DNA of 37,522 bases from a virus: positions 1-37,522 of the IMG/VR virus record IMGVR_UViG_3300048586_000889. One strand, given 5' to 3'. Every line of letters begins with the position of its first letter. Position 1 is the stretch's first letter. Of this stretch, positions 1 to 7,299 are shown in pieces. The position numbers and the translations under genes were made by a program. The notes below the pieces were generated by a model. That model searched no databases and was not told where the DNA came from. It saw nothing but the letters and a program-made list of their open reading frames with translations.

Positions 1-882
1 ATGTCTCAAGAAATTTCTTTACAGGAACTGCTTTCCGCCTACATCAAAAAGCGACTCAAGGCCGGATCGCCCAACACTCTCCGACTCTACAAGCACTCGA
101 TCACGAGTTTCGAGAAGACTCTCGAGAAGGTCGCCCAGCTAAGCGACTTAACCGATGACAACATCGAGCGTCACATGTGGGCGATCGTCGGACGAGGAGG
201 GTCTCCAGCATCGGCGAACAAGGACTTTGGGCAACTCACAGCCCTTTGGAGATTCGCCTCTCACAACAGGATGATCGAAACCTGGCCCAATGTGCGACCT
301 CTCTCTGAGCCGGAGAGAGTACCGCTTGGTTGGATCCAAGAAGAGCTCGATCGACTATTCACCACCATTGCCCAACAAAAGGGAGTCATCTGGACCGTGC
401 CGGCGAGCATATGGTGGCGATCGCTCTTGCTCGTGCTGCTCGATACGGGGGAACGTATCGGTGCAGTGCGGCAGCTCGAGCGGCACCACCTGCAGGGCGA
501 GTATTTGCTAATTCCCGCGCACATTCGGAAAGGCAAAAAGCGAGACAAGCTCTTCCACTTGAACGAAGACACGCTTCAGAGCTTGAGTGACATGAACACT
601 AAGCACGACAGCGATTTACTGTTCCCGTGGGATAGATGCGACAACTACATCTACAAGCGATATGACGCGATCCTGAAGGCGGCAAAGCTGAGCCATGATC
701 GACGGTCAAAATTCCATCGAGTGCGCCGAACTGTTGCCAGTGCCGTTGCAAACCAAGGAGGCGACCCGACGGCCGCCATGGATCACGCCTCGCCACGGAC
801 GACCCGCAAATACCTTGATCCTCGCATCGTGGGTGGCCTTCCAACGTCTAACCTGGTTGCAAAATGGCGAACAGCGAAATAG
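1..882 (+). CDS. int: Tyrosine recombinase (phage integrase)
   Basis: 293 aa site-specific recombinase of the tyrosine family, expected to integrate or excise DNA at att sites. The N-terminal part (about residues 5-95) looks like a SAM-like core-binding domain. The C-terminal catalytic domain shows the expected residues: R152 in DTGERIG, a lysine in the IRKGKK turn (about K177-180), H239 and R242 in FHRVRR, H262 in DHASPRTTRKY and nucleophile Y271. All are present, so it is probably active. The ORF starts at the first base of the window, so its promoter and any flanking att site are not visible. It is the only recombinase on this strand; a second one lies at 34126-35226 on the other strand. 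Which of the two drives phage integration cannot be told from here. Confidence 0.9.
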   Translation: MSQEISLQELLSAYIKKRLKAGSPNTLRLYKHSITSFEKTLEKVAQLSDLTDDNIERHMWAIVGRGGSPASANKDFGQLTALWRFASHNRMIETWPNVRPLSEPERVPLGWIQEELDRLFTTIAQQKGVIWTVPASIWWRSLLLVLLDTGERIGAVRQLERHHLQGEYLLIPAHIRKGKKRDKLFHLNEDTLQSLSDMNTKHDSDLLFPWDRCDNYIYKRYDAILKAAKLSHDRRSKFHRVRRTVASAVANQGGDPTAAMDHASPRTTRKYLDPRIVGGLPTSNLVAKWRTAK

Positions 883-1005
883 CTCCCACGAACTTTTTCG
901 CGGGTCCTTCCTAGCGACCCTCCGCAGCTGCCCCCAACGGGAACAGCGGCGATTTGAGACACAGTTTCTTTCTCGAGGGATTCTTTCGATTTCTTGCGGA
1001 GAAAA

Positions 1006-1046
1006 TATACACCGACTATAGACACGGCCGATAGTCGGTGTATAAT
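1006..1046 (+). promoter_or_regulatory. Promoter overlapped by a perfect 14-bp inverted repeat operator
   Basis: TAGACA (1019-1024) and a consensus TATAAT (1041-1046) are separated by 16 bp and form a strong sigma-70 type promoter. A perfect inverted repeat, TATACACCGACTAT (1006-1019) and its complement (1031-1044), surrounds the spacer and covers both boxes. A dimeric repressor bound there should block polymerase. Transcription would begin near 1053, at the ATG at 1054, which implies a leaderless mRNA. The box matches are visible; repression is inferred. Confidence 0.75.
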
Positions 1047-1053
1047 TAGACGC

Positions 1054-1560
1054 ATGAAGCAATTCGCTTCGGACGGTAAATGCGAACCGATTCAATCGCA
1101 CCAACTGAAAGCACGCGTGATGCCCAGTTACAACCTCACCCCTATCTACGCGACCAAGCTTGTTCGAGAAGGCTCGATCAAGACTCGCCCCGCAGCCCTC
1201 AACGGTTCCGACCAGGCGAAGGCCGCTTGCATCGAGTTCCTCAAGGATTCTCCTTGCGAGCAATTCGTTGTGGTGCTCCTCGATACTCAACTGCGAGTGA
1301 TCGGCTTGGCACCGATCACCGTCGGGACCCTCGACGCGAGCTTGGTCCACCCTCGCGAATGCTTCCGCCCTGCGATCTTGGCGAATGCCTCGGCCGTGAT
1401 CCTCGCCCACAACCACCCATCGGGACTACTCACCCCGAGCCGCGAAGACCTCGCGGTAACCGAACGACTCACCAACGCCGGTGAGCTCCTCGGGATCCGA
1501 GTCCTCGATAGCATCATCGTCAACGACGAAGAGGCTTACTCGCTGAACGCGAGAGGATAA
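1054..1560 (+). CDS. RadC-like JAB/JAMM domain protein
   Basis: 168 aa protein matching the C-terminal RadC (MPN+/JAB) domain that is common on mobile elements. The metal-binding motif is clear: H119-N-H121-P-S-G followed by PSREDL with D132, plus an upstream glutamate at about E102. The helix-hairpin-helix found in full chromosomal RadC is absent; instead there is a short N-terminal extension of about 45 residues. The family is named for DNA repair, but its real activity is unsettled, and many mobile-element copies sit in anti-restriction or stabilisation clusters. I chose the ATG at 1054 because it lies exactly where the promoter would start transcription; an in-frame ATG at 994 lies upstream of the promoter. 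It is first in an operon with the RHH and DUF1874-like genes, with a hairpin terminator between. Confidence 0.85.
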   Translation: MKQFASDGKCEPIQSHQLKARVMPSYNLTPIYATKLVREGSIKTRPAALNGSDQAKAACIEFLKDSPCEQFVVVLLDTQLRVIGLAPITVGTLDASLVHPRECFRPAILANASAVILAHNHPSGLLTPSREDLAVTERLTNAGELLGIRVLDSIIVNDEEAYSLNARG

Positions 1561-1573
1561 CCCGCACACCACA

Positions 1574-1602
1574 CGCCCCGCTCGAAAGAGCGGGGCGCTT
1601 TT
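1574..1602 (+). terminator. Rho-independent terminator or attenuator after the radC-like gene
   Basis: A perfect 10-bp GC-rich stem (CGCCCCGCTC, loop GAAA, GAGCGGGGCG) is followed by CTTTT. It begins 14 bases after the RadC-like stop codon and lies 16 bases before the next start, so it probably lowers rather than abolishes expression of the downstream genes unless they have another promoter. Confidence 0.85.
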
Positions 1603-1617
1603 CGAAAGGTAACCAAC

Positions 1618-1821
1618 ATGGCAGCCGGAGAAGACAAACAGTTCCGCTGGTCACAATCCATCCCAGAGGATTGGCTACCGTACCTCGACGACCTGGCCGA
1701 CAAAGCCGGGAAGACTCGCGTCGGGTTCGTTCGCGATCTCATCCGCGAAGCGATCCCAACCAAATACCGCACCAAGCTATCTGCACCGCAATCGGCCGGA
1801 AGGCCCAAGAAGGACGAATAA
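1618..1821 (+). CDS. Small ribbon-helix-helix (CopG/Arc-like) protein
   Basis: 67 aa. The N-terminal half reads as a beta strand (FRWSQSIP, residues 9-16) followed by two helices (about 17-30 and 33-46), ending in FVRDLIREAI. This is the ribbon-helix-helix pattern of CopG, Arc and antitoxin regulators. The last 20 residues are basic and probably disordered (ending GRPKKDE). An AAAGGT Shine-Dalgarno-like stretch precedes the ATG. The stop is followed after one base by the start of the DUF1874-like gene, so the two are translationally linked. The inferred role is transcriptional regulator of this operon, possibly through the inverted repeat at 1006-1044, or an antitoxin-like partner. No toxin-like neighbour is recognised. 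Confidence 0.65.
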   Translation: MAAGEDKQFRWSQSIPEDWLPYLDDLADKAGKTRVGFVRDLIREAIPTKYRTKLSAPQSAGRPKKDE

Positions 1822-1822
1822 C

Positions 1823-2173
1823 ATGCTCTACCTTATCGCTCGCCCTATGCCGATGCCGGTCGGGAGATTCGACGTCTCCTTGATCTCTCCCGATTTGCTC
1901 CGTCAATTGATCCTCCATGCTCGCGATGCGAACGAGCTCGACTCGCGGGTTCACTTCGCATCAACGGTTCAGATCCTATCGAGCCTCACCGGGATCGCCC
2001 TGCAGCCTGGAAATGACCAGCTCGCCCCCGATCTCGAGAACGGCGATTGTGTGATCGATATTCGCCTGAAGCCAGATACCCCCAAGGGAAGGCGCATCAC
2101 GATTGATGACTTGGACTTTTACAGGATCGAATACAGCACGGCCGACGAATCACGCCCCATGATGTTCAGGTAA
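1823..2173 (+). CDS. DUF1874-like protein (AcrIII-1 / STIV B116 family), candidate anti-CRISPR
   Basis: 116 aa. The whole length follows the DUF1874 layout: MLYLI start, a short variable helix region, SRVHFASTVQILSSLTG (41-57) where the family has S-x-x-GHxxTxxLSxLLG, then a VIDIRLKP strand (77-84) and TPKGRRITIDDLD (86-98) where the family has RLPEGKVLTxEEL. DUF1874 includes the viral ring nuclease AcrIII-1, which destroys cyclic tetra-adenylate and so disables type III CRISPR immunity. The catalytic His of GHxxT is not at the expected column: F45 occupies it and H44 stands one position earlier. The glycine of the P-x-G turn is kept, while charged residues I recall as catalytic nearby are not obviously conserved. 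It may therefore bind a cyclic nucleotide without cutting it, or use shifted residues. The family call is from motif memory, not a search. Confidence 0.6.
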   Translation: MLYLIARPMPMPVGRFDVSLISPDLLRQLILHARDANELDSRVHFASTVQILSSLTGIALQPGNDQLAPDLENGDCVIDIRLKPDTPKGRRITIDDLDFYRIEYSTADESRPMMFR

Positions 2174-2591
2174 CTTTCTGCGATCGCCAGAACTCTCGAG
2201 CCGCCTCGAGGGAGAGATCCGCCTGGCCAAGCTTGCGATTCACGGCCGACTTGAGCGCATGTTTCCATTCAAACGATAACCCACCATCGCTTAGCGTCGG
2301 TGGGTTATCTTGCTTCCATGCGAAGTAGAACGTCCTGCAGGAGCAGAACGGCGGGAGCTTCTCCTCCCATTCTTCCAGTTGCTCGACTGTTCGGATCTCG
2401 AGAAAAAGATCGCGCCAGAGCCTTGGCCCTAGTGCCTCGATATTCTCAACAGGCGGTTGCACCTGGGGCGGTTCGATCGCTTGCCGACTCGTCACGATAG
2501 GATCCGCGAAGAGCGGCGCAATTTCTGCCGGTCGTCTCTCCCTGCGAATCACCTGCAGGAGCGGGTTTATAGACTGAATTGGAGCGTCCAT
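2166..2591 (-). CDS. ERV/ALR-like small protein with a CxC motif, last gene of the late operon
   Basis: 141 aa. The C-terminal half (about 58-136) resembles an Erv1/Alr sulfhydryl oxidase core: PPFCSC (C83, C85) where the family has a PCxxC redox pair, then FEWKHALKSAVNRKLG (107-122), matching the family's W-x-x-HNxVNxRLGKP helix, then LSLEAAREFW. The redox motif is CxC rather than CxxC and the FAD-binding HN is only partly kept, so oxidase activity is uncertain. The N-terminal 55 residues are proline-rich and look like a linker. It overlaps the preceding tail gene by 25 bases and converges on the DUF1874-like gene with an 8-base overlap. Its position suggests a virion tail-tip or accessory protein, perhaps acting on disulfides of the cysteine-rich neighbour. 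Fold assignment is tentative. Confidence 0.5.
   Translation of the reverse strand: MDAPIQSINPLLQVIRRERRPAEIAPLFADPIVTSRQAIEPPQVQPPVENIEALGPRLWRDLFLEIRTVEQLEEWEEKLPPFCSCRTFYFAWKQDNPPTLSDGGLSFEWKHALKSAVNRKLGQADLSLEAAREFWRSQKVT
2275..2309 (+). terminator. Terminator-like hairpin of the + operon, inside the convergent gene
   Basis: A perfect 11-bp stem (GATAACCCACC / GGTGGGTTATC, 13-base loop) lies about 100 bases after the DUF1874-like stop. On the + strand it is followed by TTGCTT, a weak T tract. It sits within the 3' part of the coding sequence of the opposing gene (2166-2591, - strand), so it must also be compatible with that protein sequence. Confidence 0.6.
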
Positions 2592-3745
2592 GTTCCCAGA
2601 TCCAAAGGAGCAATAACGGGATCCGGAGAGCTTCCGTCCATCAGCTCGCTATCGTACGTCCCCGCCGTTTGGCAGTGTCGATAAAAGCGTTGGAAACCAG
2701 AGCCTGGTACCGGAGTTGGCGTGATGGGATTGCAATTGCTGTACGGCGATGGGCCGAGTGTCGCGGCGGGGAATGCCGCGCATGTATTGCCACTGGTGCT
2801 CGAACTCGCCGCCCAGGTTACTGGCCGAGTGATCGCGGGCGGGTTGATGTCCCCGAAAGATTGAACCCCGCAGGTTGTCCCGCAAACTTCATCCATCGAG
2901 GCGACGGCGATCGGGGTCGAGGGAAGCCCATCAAAATCCTTGCAATAGCTCTTCGCGAAAGGGTAACTCACGCCCACGTTCATCGTCTCGGATTCCTGCT
3001 CTTCATACCAAGCCATCATCCCTGCGTTTGGATTCACTCCGTCGAACCAGTCTCCGAAGCAAAGGGGCGCATGGTCAGAGGGCAAGCATGGATAGGCGAC
3101 GTTGTAGCTCGCGCTCTCATATCCGGTGAGTCCATCAAATAACTCGATATGGCAACCCGTATTCGGCCTTCCATCATTGGTTCGCCACTTTACCAGCTGG
3201 CTCACGTTGTGATAGCCGTAGATGGTGAACGATACTCGCAGCTTGCAGACATCGCCGACAAGCACCGGCTGAATCGCGAGCCGATACGATGTCAATTGAA
3301 AGAAGTACCACCAGATCGATGTCGCGGCCCCGGTTCGAAATGTCGTATAGGTCCACCGGTCGACCGATTCATAGGGACTAGTCAGGATTCGATCTTGATG
3401 CGACGCGAGCCAGGTCTCAGTCTGCCGGTACCGAAAGTGCTCCCAGTAACCCCATTGGTAATACGGTCCGTAGTCAGGAAGCGCGAATAGGTTTTGCTGC
3501 CAGATTCCGCAGCATCCCGTTTGCGACGAAAATTGAGCGAGCGAGATTGTCCACTGACTGCGCAGCGAGTTGGTGATCGAGAACTTGATATCGTTCCATC
3601 TCGGAGCTCGACACTTGCCGGCGCGGTCTCCGCATGGCACGCAAAAGCCTGTAGCGGTCGCTGTGTTGTTGCACCATCGGCATTGATACCGAGGGACTAA
3701 CGGAGGGGCTGGCGGGTCCAGAATGATTTCATCAGGCATCGACAC
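2567..3745 (-). CDS. Cysteine-rich putative tail-tip protein
   Basis: 392 aa, no family recognised. The N-terminus carries closely spaced cysteines typical of a zinc or disulfide knuckle (QCRWCNNTATATGFCVPCGD, about residues 21-40), and about twenty further Cys are spread along the chain, together with many aromatic residues (YYQWGYWEHFRYRQ). There is no signal peptide or membrane segment. The C-terminal 90 residues are rich in Ser, Thr, Pro and Gly. It lies downstream of the tape measure gene with the other tail-tip candidates and overlaps both neighbours, so it belongs to the same late transcript. A second in-frame ATG two codons downstream is possible. Role as receptor-binding or tip protein is inferred only from position. 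Confidence 0.75.
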   Translation of the reverse strand: MSMPDEIILDPPAPPLVPRYQCRWCNNTATATGFCVPCGDRAGKCRAPRWNDIKFSITNSLRSQWTISLAQFSSQTGCCGIWQQNLFALPDYGPYYQWGYWEHFRYRQTETWLASHQDRILTSPYESVDRWTYTTFRTGAATSIWWYFFQLTSYRLAIQPVLVGDVCKLRVSFTIYGYHNVSQLVKWRTNDGRPNTGCHIELFDGLTGYESASYNVAYPCLPSDHAPLCFGDWFDGVNPNAGMMAWYEEQESETMNVGVSYPFAKSYCKDFDGLPSTPIAVASMDEVCGTTCGVQSFGDINPPAITRPVTWAASSSTSGNTCAAFPAATLGPSPYSNCNPITPTPVPGSGFQRFYRHCQTAGTYDSELMDGSSPDPVIAPLDLGTWTLQFSL

Positions 3746-4460
3746 ACCATGGGACCGTGATCACAAACCGATTGTTTTGCAGCGTGGCGATACCTCGATC
3801 GCCGTTCAATTGCCAGGTCGCGCAATTGTTGGAATCCACCACGAACAGCGAGCTTGTTCCGTCGACCGTTGCGTTTGTTCCTGCAGGAGGAGTTTGGCGG
3901 TTTTGAGTCAGTGCGTAGCTTGCGTCGAATTGATACGTACTCAAATCGAGAATCGAAAACGTTTGATCGGAACTCGTCCCGAGCACGCGCACTCCCCACG
4001 ACCCGATACCGAGCCTGGTCTTATGGTTCGCATCGGACTTGGCAAGAGGCCTCGCGTAGTCTCCGGATCCAGATACCTTCGCTCCGACGACTCCGGCGAT
4101 CGCGACCCGGCCAACTGCGTTGTTTGGGATCACCTCGAGGGTAACTGCGATCCGATGCAATCTGCCGACCATCGCATTGGCTTCGCTTACCGTATTGGGA
4201 AGGTAGGCATGGTAAACGTTATAGAAGCCCTTCGGCTTATTGCTCGTGAAGCTTCCCGAGTTCTCTTGAGTCCATGCTCCGAGTAGCACCGGAACACCGA
4301 TCGCGAGCTGTTCCCCCGATAGATTGCGGCCATATCCCTCCACGTACCACGGCCGCAGGTCCGATGCGTCCGATTGGATTCCTGCCCGCTTCACTTGATC
4401 GGCGAGTAGATTCCACTCGGAGGCCTTGGGATCGAATTCAGAACCGGCGACGCGACGCAT
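3732..4460 (-). CDS. Putative minor tail protein
   Basis: 242 aa, unrecognised. It looks soluble and beta-rich, with many short V/T/G strands, such as VTLEVIPNNAVGRVAIAGVVGAK starting at about residue 107 (a possible insertion loop), and a C-terminal stretch ending FVITVPWCVDA. No signal peptide, membrane segment or catalytic motif is visible. It sits one base after the preceding tail gene and overlaps the next by 14 bases, in the block downstream of the tape measure protein where siphophages encode distal tail and baseplate components. Annotation as tail component rests on this context only. Confidence 0.72.
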   Translation of the reverse strand: MRRVAGSEFDPKASEWNLLADQVKRAGIQSDASDLRPWYVEGYGRNLSGEQLAIGVPVLLGAWTQENSGSFTSNKPKGFYNVYHAYLPNTVSEANAMVGRLHRIAVTLEVIPNNAVGRVAIAGVVGAKVSGSGDYARPLAKSDANHKTRLGIGSWGVRVLGTSSDQTFSILDLSTYQFDASYALTQNRQTPPAGTNATVDGTSSLFVVDSNNCATWQLNGDRGIATLQNNRFVITVPWCVDA

Positions 4461-4461
4461 A

Positions 4462-5352
4462 TTACACCGTCAGCGCCAACGGAGAGAATGAAGCAGGCTC
4501 GACGCCATAGAGATCTTGCACATAAACAGCTCGAGGCTTTTGAACAATGACACTCCCGTCGACATCGTCCTTCCAAAGGATCCACATGTATTGATGCCCG
4601 AGCTTATTGATCCCGGTTATGTCGCCAATCGTGAGGCCGCTTAGATTCGGACTGTAGAGGAACTCGAAAGACAGCTCTCGATCTTGTGGATCGATAGGAT
4701 CTCCACCGGATACAGGATTCTCGATCGAGAACGATAGAGATCCATCCCCCGCTGTGAATTGCAGTGAGCCTGCAGGGAAACCCAGAAAGCCCGCGTTGTT
4801 GTACTTCCCGACCAAGTTCGCGACGGCAAGAGCGTAAGCCGGAGTCAATGCGGCTCCCGCCATGCGCTGAGTCACGACAACAGAAAGCGATGGAATGATC
4901 ACGTCGACGCCATCGACTTTCCCATCGCGATTGACGTTGATCGCCCCCCCAAAGTCGGGAGCTCCTGCAGGGTATCGAGTCGTCGACTTTGCGAAGTACT
5001 GCTTGACCGTCGCGGGTTTCGCGCTGAAGGATACACGATAATCACCCACGCTCGGAAGCTTCTCGAGTTCTCGCGATACGAGCTTAGGCTCACCGTAGTT
5101 TGCAGTCGCCTTCCAGCCCATGGGACCGTCGGGGCGCATGTCGATCGTGCGCAGAAGCAAGCCGTCGATCTCGCCCGGTATTCCGAGCCAATCATCGCCA
5201 TTGCCCGCCAGGAGCGCCGCGTAGGCTTCTGCCGACGTTGCACAATTGGTGATCTCGTACTCGAGGACTCCCTTATCCTCCCCCTCTCCCGAGTAGATGA
5301 GAGTAGTAACTGGAGCCTCCCAGCTCTCATGAACGCGTATTGTCATTGCCAA
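4462..5352 (-). CDS. Putative distal-tail protein with a dockerin-like calcium loop
   Basis: 296 aa. It opens with a beta-rich domain (TIRVHESWEAPVTTLIYSG), and position directly downstream of the tape measure protein fits a Dit-like or other distal tail protein. In the middle (about residues 138-152) is INVNRDGKVDGVDVI, which matches the calcium-binding loop of type I dockerins (DxNxDGxVxxxD), with Asn at the first ligand position. Only one such loop is clear, whereas true dockerins have two. In a tail protein it could be a calcium-stabilised turn. The C-terminal half contains YSPNLSGLTIGDITGINKLG, a beta-rich segment. It overlaps the tape measure gene by 10 bases, showing tight coupling. 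Function is inferred from synteny. Confidence 0.72.
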   Translation of the reverse strand: MAMTIRVHESWEAPVTTLIYSGEGEDKGVLEYEITNCATSAEAYAALLAGNGDDWLGIPGEIDGLLLRTIDMRPDGPMGWKATANYGEPKLVSRELEKLPSVGDYRVSFSAKPATVKQYFAKSTTRYPAGAPDFGGAINVNRDGKVDGVDVIIPSLSVVVTQRMAGAALTPAYALAVANLVGKYNNAGFLGFPAGSLQFTAGDGSLSFSIENPVSGGDPIDPQDRELSFEFLYSPNLSGLTIGDITGINKLGHQYMWILWKDDVDGSVIVQKPRAVYVQDLYGVEPASFSPLALTV

Positions 5353-7298
5353 CCCTTTGCGCGAATGTTCTCACATGCAGTGCGAATCCCTTGCAACACC
5401 GGAAGAGACTTGCCCATCTCTACGAGCAGCTGCTCCTCGATCGCTCGTTTGGCGGGTGTTCGGGCCCCGAGCTCCTTGCTTGCGACTTCGGCGCTCAATC
5501 CATTCATCCCTTCGGCTGTTTGCTTCTCTGCTTGCGCGAGCAGTTCGCCGAGGTACTCCGATTGCTTCTTGCTCTCGGCGAGGATCTCGAGGTCGACCGA
5601 CGGCCCGCCTCCCATTCCCATCAATGCAGCTGCAAAGCCGCTCGATGTCCCGACATTCGCCGAGCTATCTGTCTCGAGCGATTGCTTAGAATCGGGCCCA
5701 GTGGGCTTCTCTTTGTCTGGGATGTCCTCCGGATCGAATACCGCTTGGCTTGCCTTCTCGCTTCGCTCCGCTGCGTTTGCCGCTTCCGATGCAGCCTTGG
5801 CGACATTGGCCGCGAGTTGCTCCTCGAGAGCGGCTATAGCCTCCATGCGCTTTTGTTCAGCCTCCTTTGCTGCGGCGTCTCGATCGGCTGCACGATCTTG
5901 AGCGCCTGCAGCAAAGGAGTTGTTCTGTCGGTTCGTGTCCTCGCTTCGCATTTGCTTCGCGGTCTCAGCATCAAAGGAACTGTCGAAGGTCCCGTACGCC
6001 TCGAGCATCCGATCAGCGAGCCATCCCGATACATCATTCCACTTCGAGCGGAACTGAACGATGAACTCATCCGCCCGCTTCAGCAAACCGTTGAACCACT
6101 GATCCCAAGCGGCGCGAATATCCGCCGTCCCTTTCGACCAAGCGAGTTGGATTCCCTGCCAAGCGATCTCGGCGGCGAGACCGAGATTCCCGCCCGCCAT
6201 CGCATCTTGAATGCCTTGAAACACTGGCCCCGCGATGTCGCTCAACATTTGGAACTTGCCACTGAGCCAATCCATCGCATCACCCCCAGCCTTAGAGGTG
6301 TAAAGCAAGTAGGCTCCCAGGCCTGCGAGCCCGATTACTACTGCGGCAATGGCGACGCCAATTCCGCCCGTTAGGACGGTCCCAAGGATCCCCAGTACCG
6401 TCCCGACGGCCGAGGCAACAGCGCCGACGGCCGCGATCGCCACCGAGAGCCCGTACGCGAGGCCTGCGGCGGTGATCAATCCCACTCCGAGAGCACCGAG
6501 CACGGATGCCACGATTGCGATCGTAATCACGACTCCCTTGTTCGCGGCGATCCATTCGCGGGAGCGATTGATAGCATGCGTGATCAAGCCAAGTGCGGAA
6601 GTGAATATCGGTGCGAGCTGAGCACCGATGACATTCACCAAACCACCGAACGAAATCCCGACGCCATCGATCGCATCGCCGAGGGCTGCCGCCGATTGCG
6701 CTTGCTCCCCACTCATCACCGCACCGTTGGCGGCCGCTTGCTTCGTGAGCTCCTCAATTCCCTTTGAGCCGGTCGACAACAGAGGCAGGAGGTTGGCTCC
6801 CGATTTCCCAAAGACTTCCATCGCCTTTGCTGCGCGTTCGCCTGGTTTTTCAATCGTGGCGAGCTTGTCGGCGATCGCCGCAAACTGCTCTTCGGGCGAC
6901 ATGGCTTGGAGCGACTCGATCGATAGCCCGAGCTCCTCGAACACCGCAGAGCCTGCCGAAATCCCTTGCTGTGCTTTGCGAATTCCCTTTTCGATGTCAT
7001 CGAGACTCGCCCCGCTCATCTGCGCTGCGTAGCCAAGCCCCGAGAGGGCCTCCACGCTTGCGCCTGTGCGCTGCGCCATGTCGTCGAGGGCTCCGCCCGT
7101 ATCTGCGAAATGCTTGACGGCAGCGGCCAGCGGCGCAAACATTGCAGCTGAACCCGCCAGTGCCCCCGTCCCTATCTTGGCCGCTCCGGAGGCGAATGTT
7201 TGGAGTTGCTTCTGCGCAGCTGCCAGCCCCGCAGATAATCGCTTCCGATTGGCCTCGATAAAGACCGATGCGCGTCCTGCTTGGATCTCTCGACTCAT
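5343..7298 (-). CDS. Tail tape measure protein (TP901-like)
   Basis: 651 aa, the longest tail gene. It begins with the typical SVFIEANRKRLSAGLAAAQKQL coiled segment (about 11-32), followed by the TP901 tape-measure core containing GGALDDMAQRTGASVEALSGLG (about 69-90) and AMEVFGKSGANLLPLL (about 162-177). Several long hydrophobic stretches at about residues 250-330 (VVITIAIVASVLGALGVGLI and following) are the membrane-like segments such proteins use during DNA ejection. The C-terminal third is charged and Ala-rich and looks coiled-coil (roughly 420-520). Known role: sets tail length and helps DNA pass the host envelope. At 651 residues the tail would be short, roughly 100 nm at the usual rise. 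The chaperone, tube and terminator genes lie upstream as expected for siphophages. Confidence 0.92.
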   Translation of the reverse strand: MSREIQAGRASVFIEANRKRLSAGLAAAQKQLQTFASGAAKIGTGALAGSAAMFAPLAAAVKHFADTGGALDDMAQRTGASVEALSGLGYAAQMSGASLDDIEKGIRKAQQGISAGSAVFEELGLSIESLQAMSPEEQFAAIADKLATIEKPGERAAKAMEVFGKSGANLLPLLSTGSKGIEELTKQAAANGAVMSGEQAQSAAALGDAIDGVGISFGGLVNVIGAQLAPIFTSALGLITHAINRSREWIAANKGVVITIAIVASVLGALGVGLITAAGLAYGLSVAIAAVGAVASAVGTVLGILGTVLTGGIGVAIAAVVIGLAGLGAYLLYTSKAGGDAMDWLSGKFQMLSDIAGPVFQGIQDAMAGGNLGLAAEIAWQGIQLAWSKGTADIRAAWDQWFNGLLKRADEFIVQFRSKWNDVSGWLADRMLEAYGTFDSSFDAETAKQMRSEDTNRQNNSFAAGAQDRAADRDAAAKEAEQKRMEAIAALEEQLAANVAKAASEAANAAERSEKASQAVFDPEDIPDKEKPTGPDSKQSLETDSSANVGTSSGFAAALMGMGGGPSVDLEILAESKKQSEYLGELLAQAEKQTAEGMNGLSAEVASKELGARTPAKRAIEEQLLVEMGKSLPVLQGIRTACENIRAKGWQ

Positions 7299-7299
7299 A

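Noticed and set aside
706-1416. Long - strand open frame (236 codons) antisense to integrase and RadC-like genes
   Set aside because: Shadow of two real genes, crossing their promoter, with Arg/Gly-rich random-like sequence.
5340-6374. Long + strand open frame (344 codons) across the tape measure gene
   Set aside because: Antisense to the strongly supported tape measure gene, with Ser/Arg/Cys-rich, non-natural composition and no start signals.
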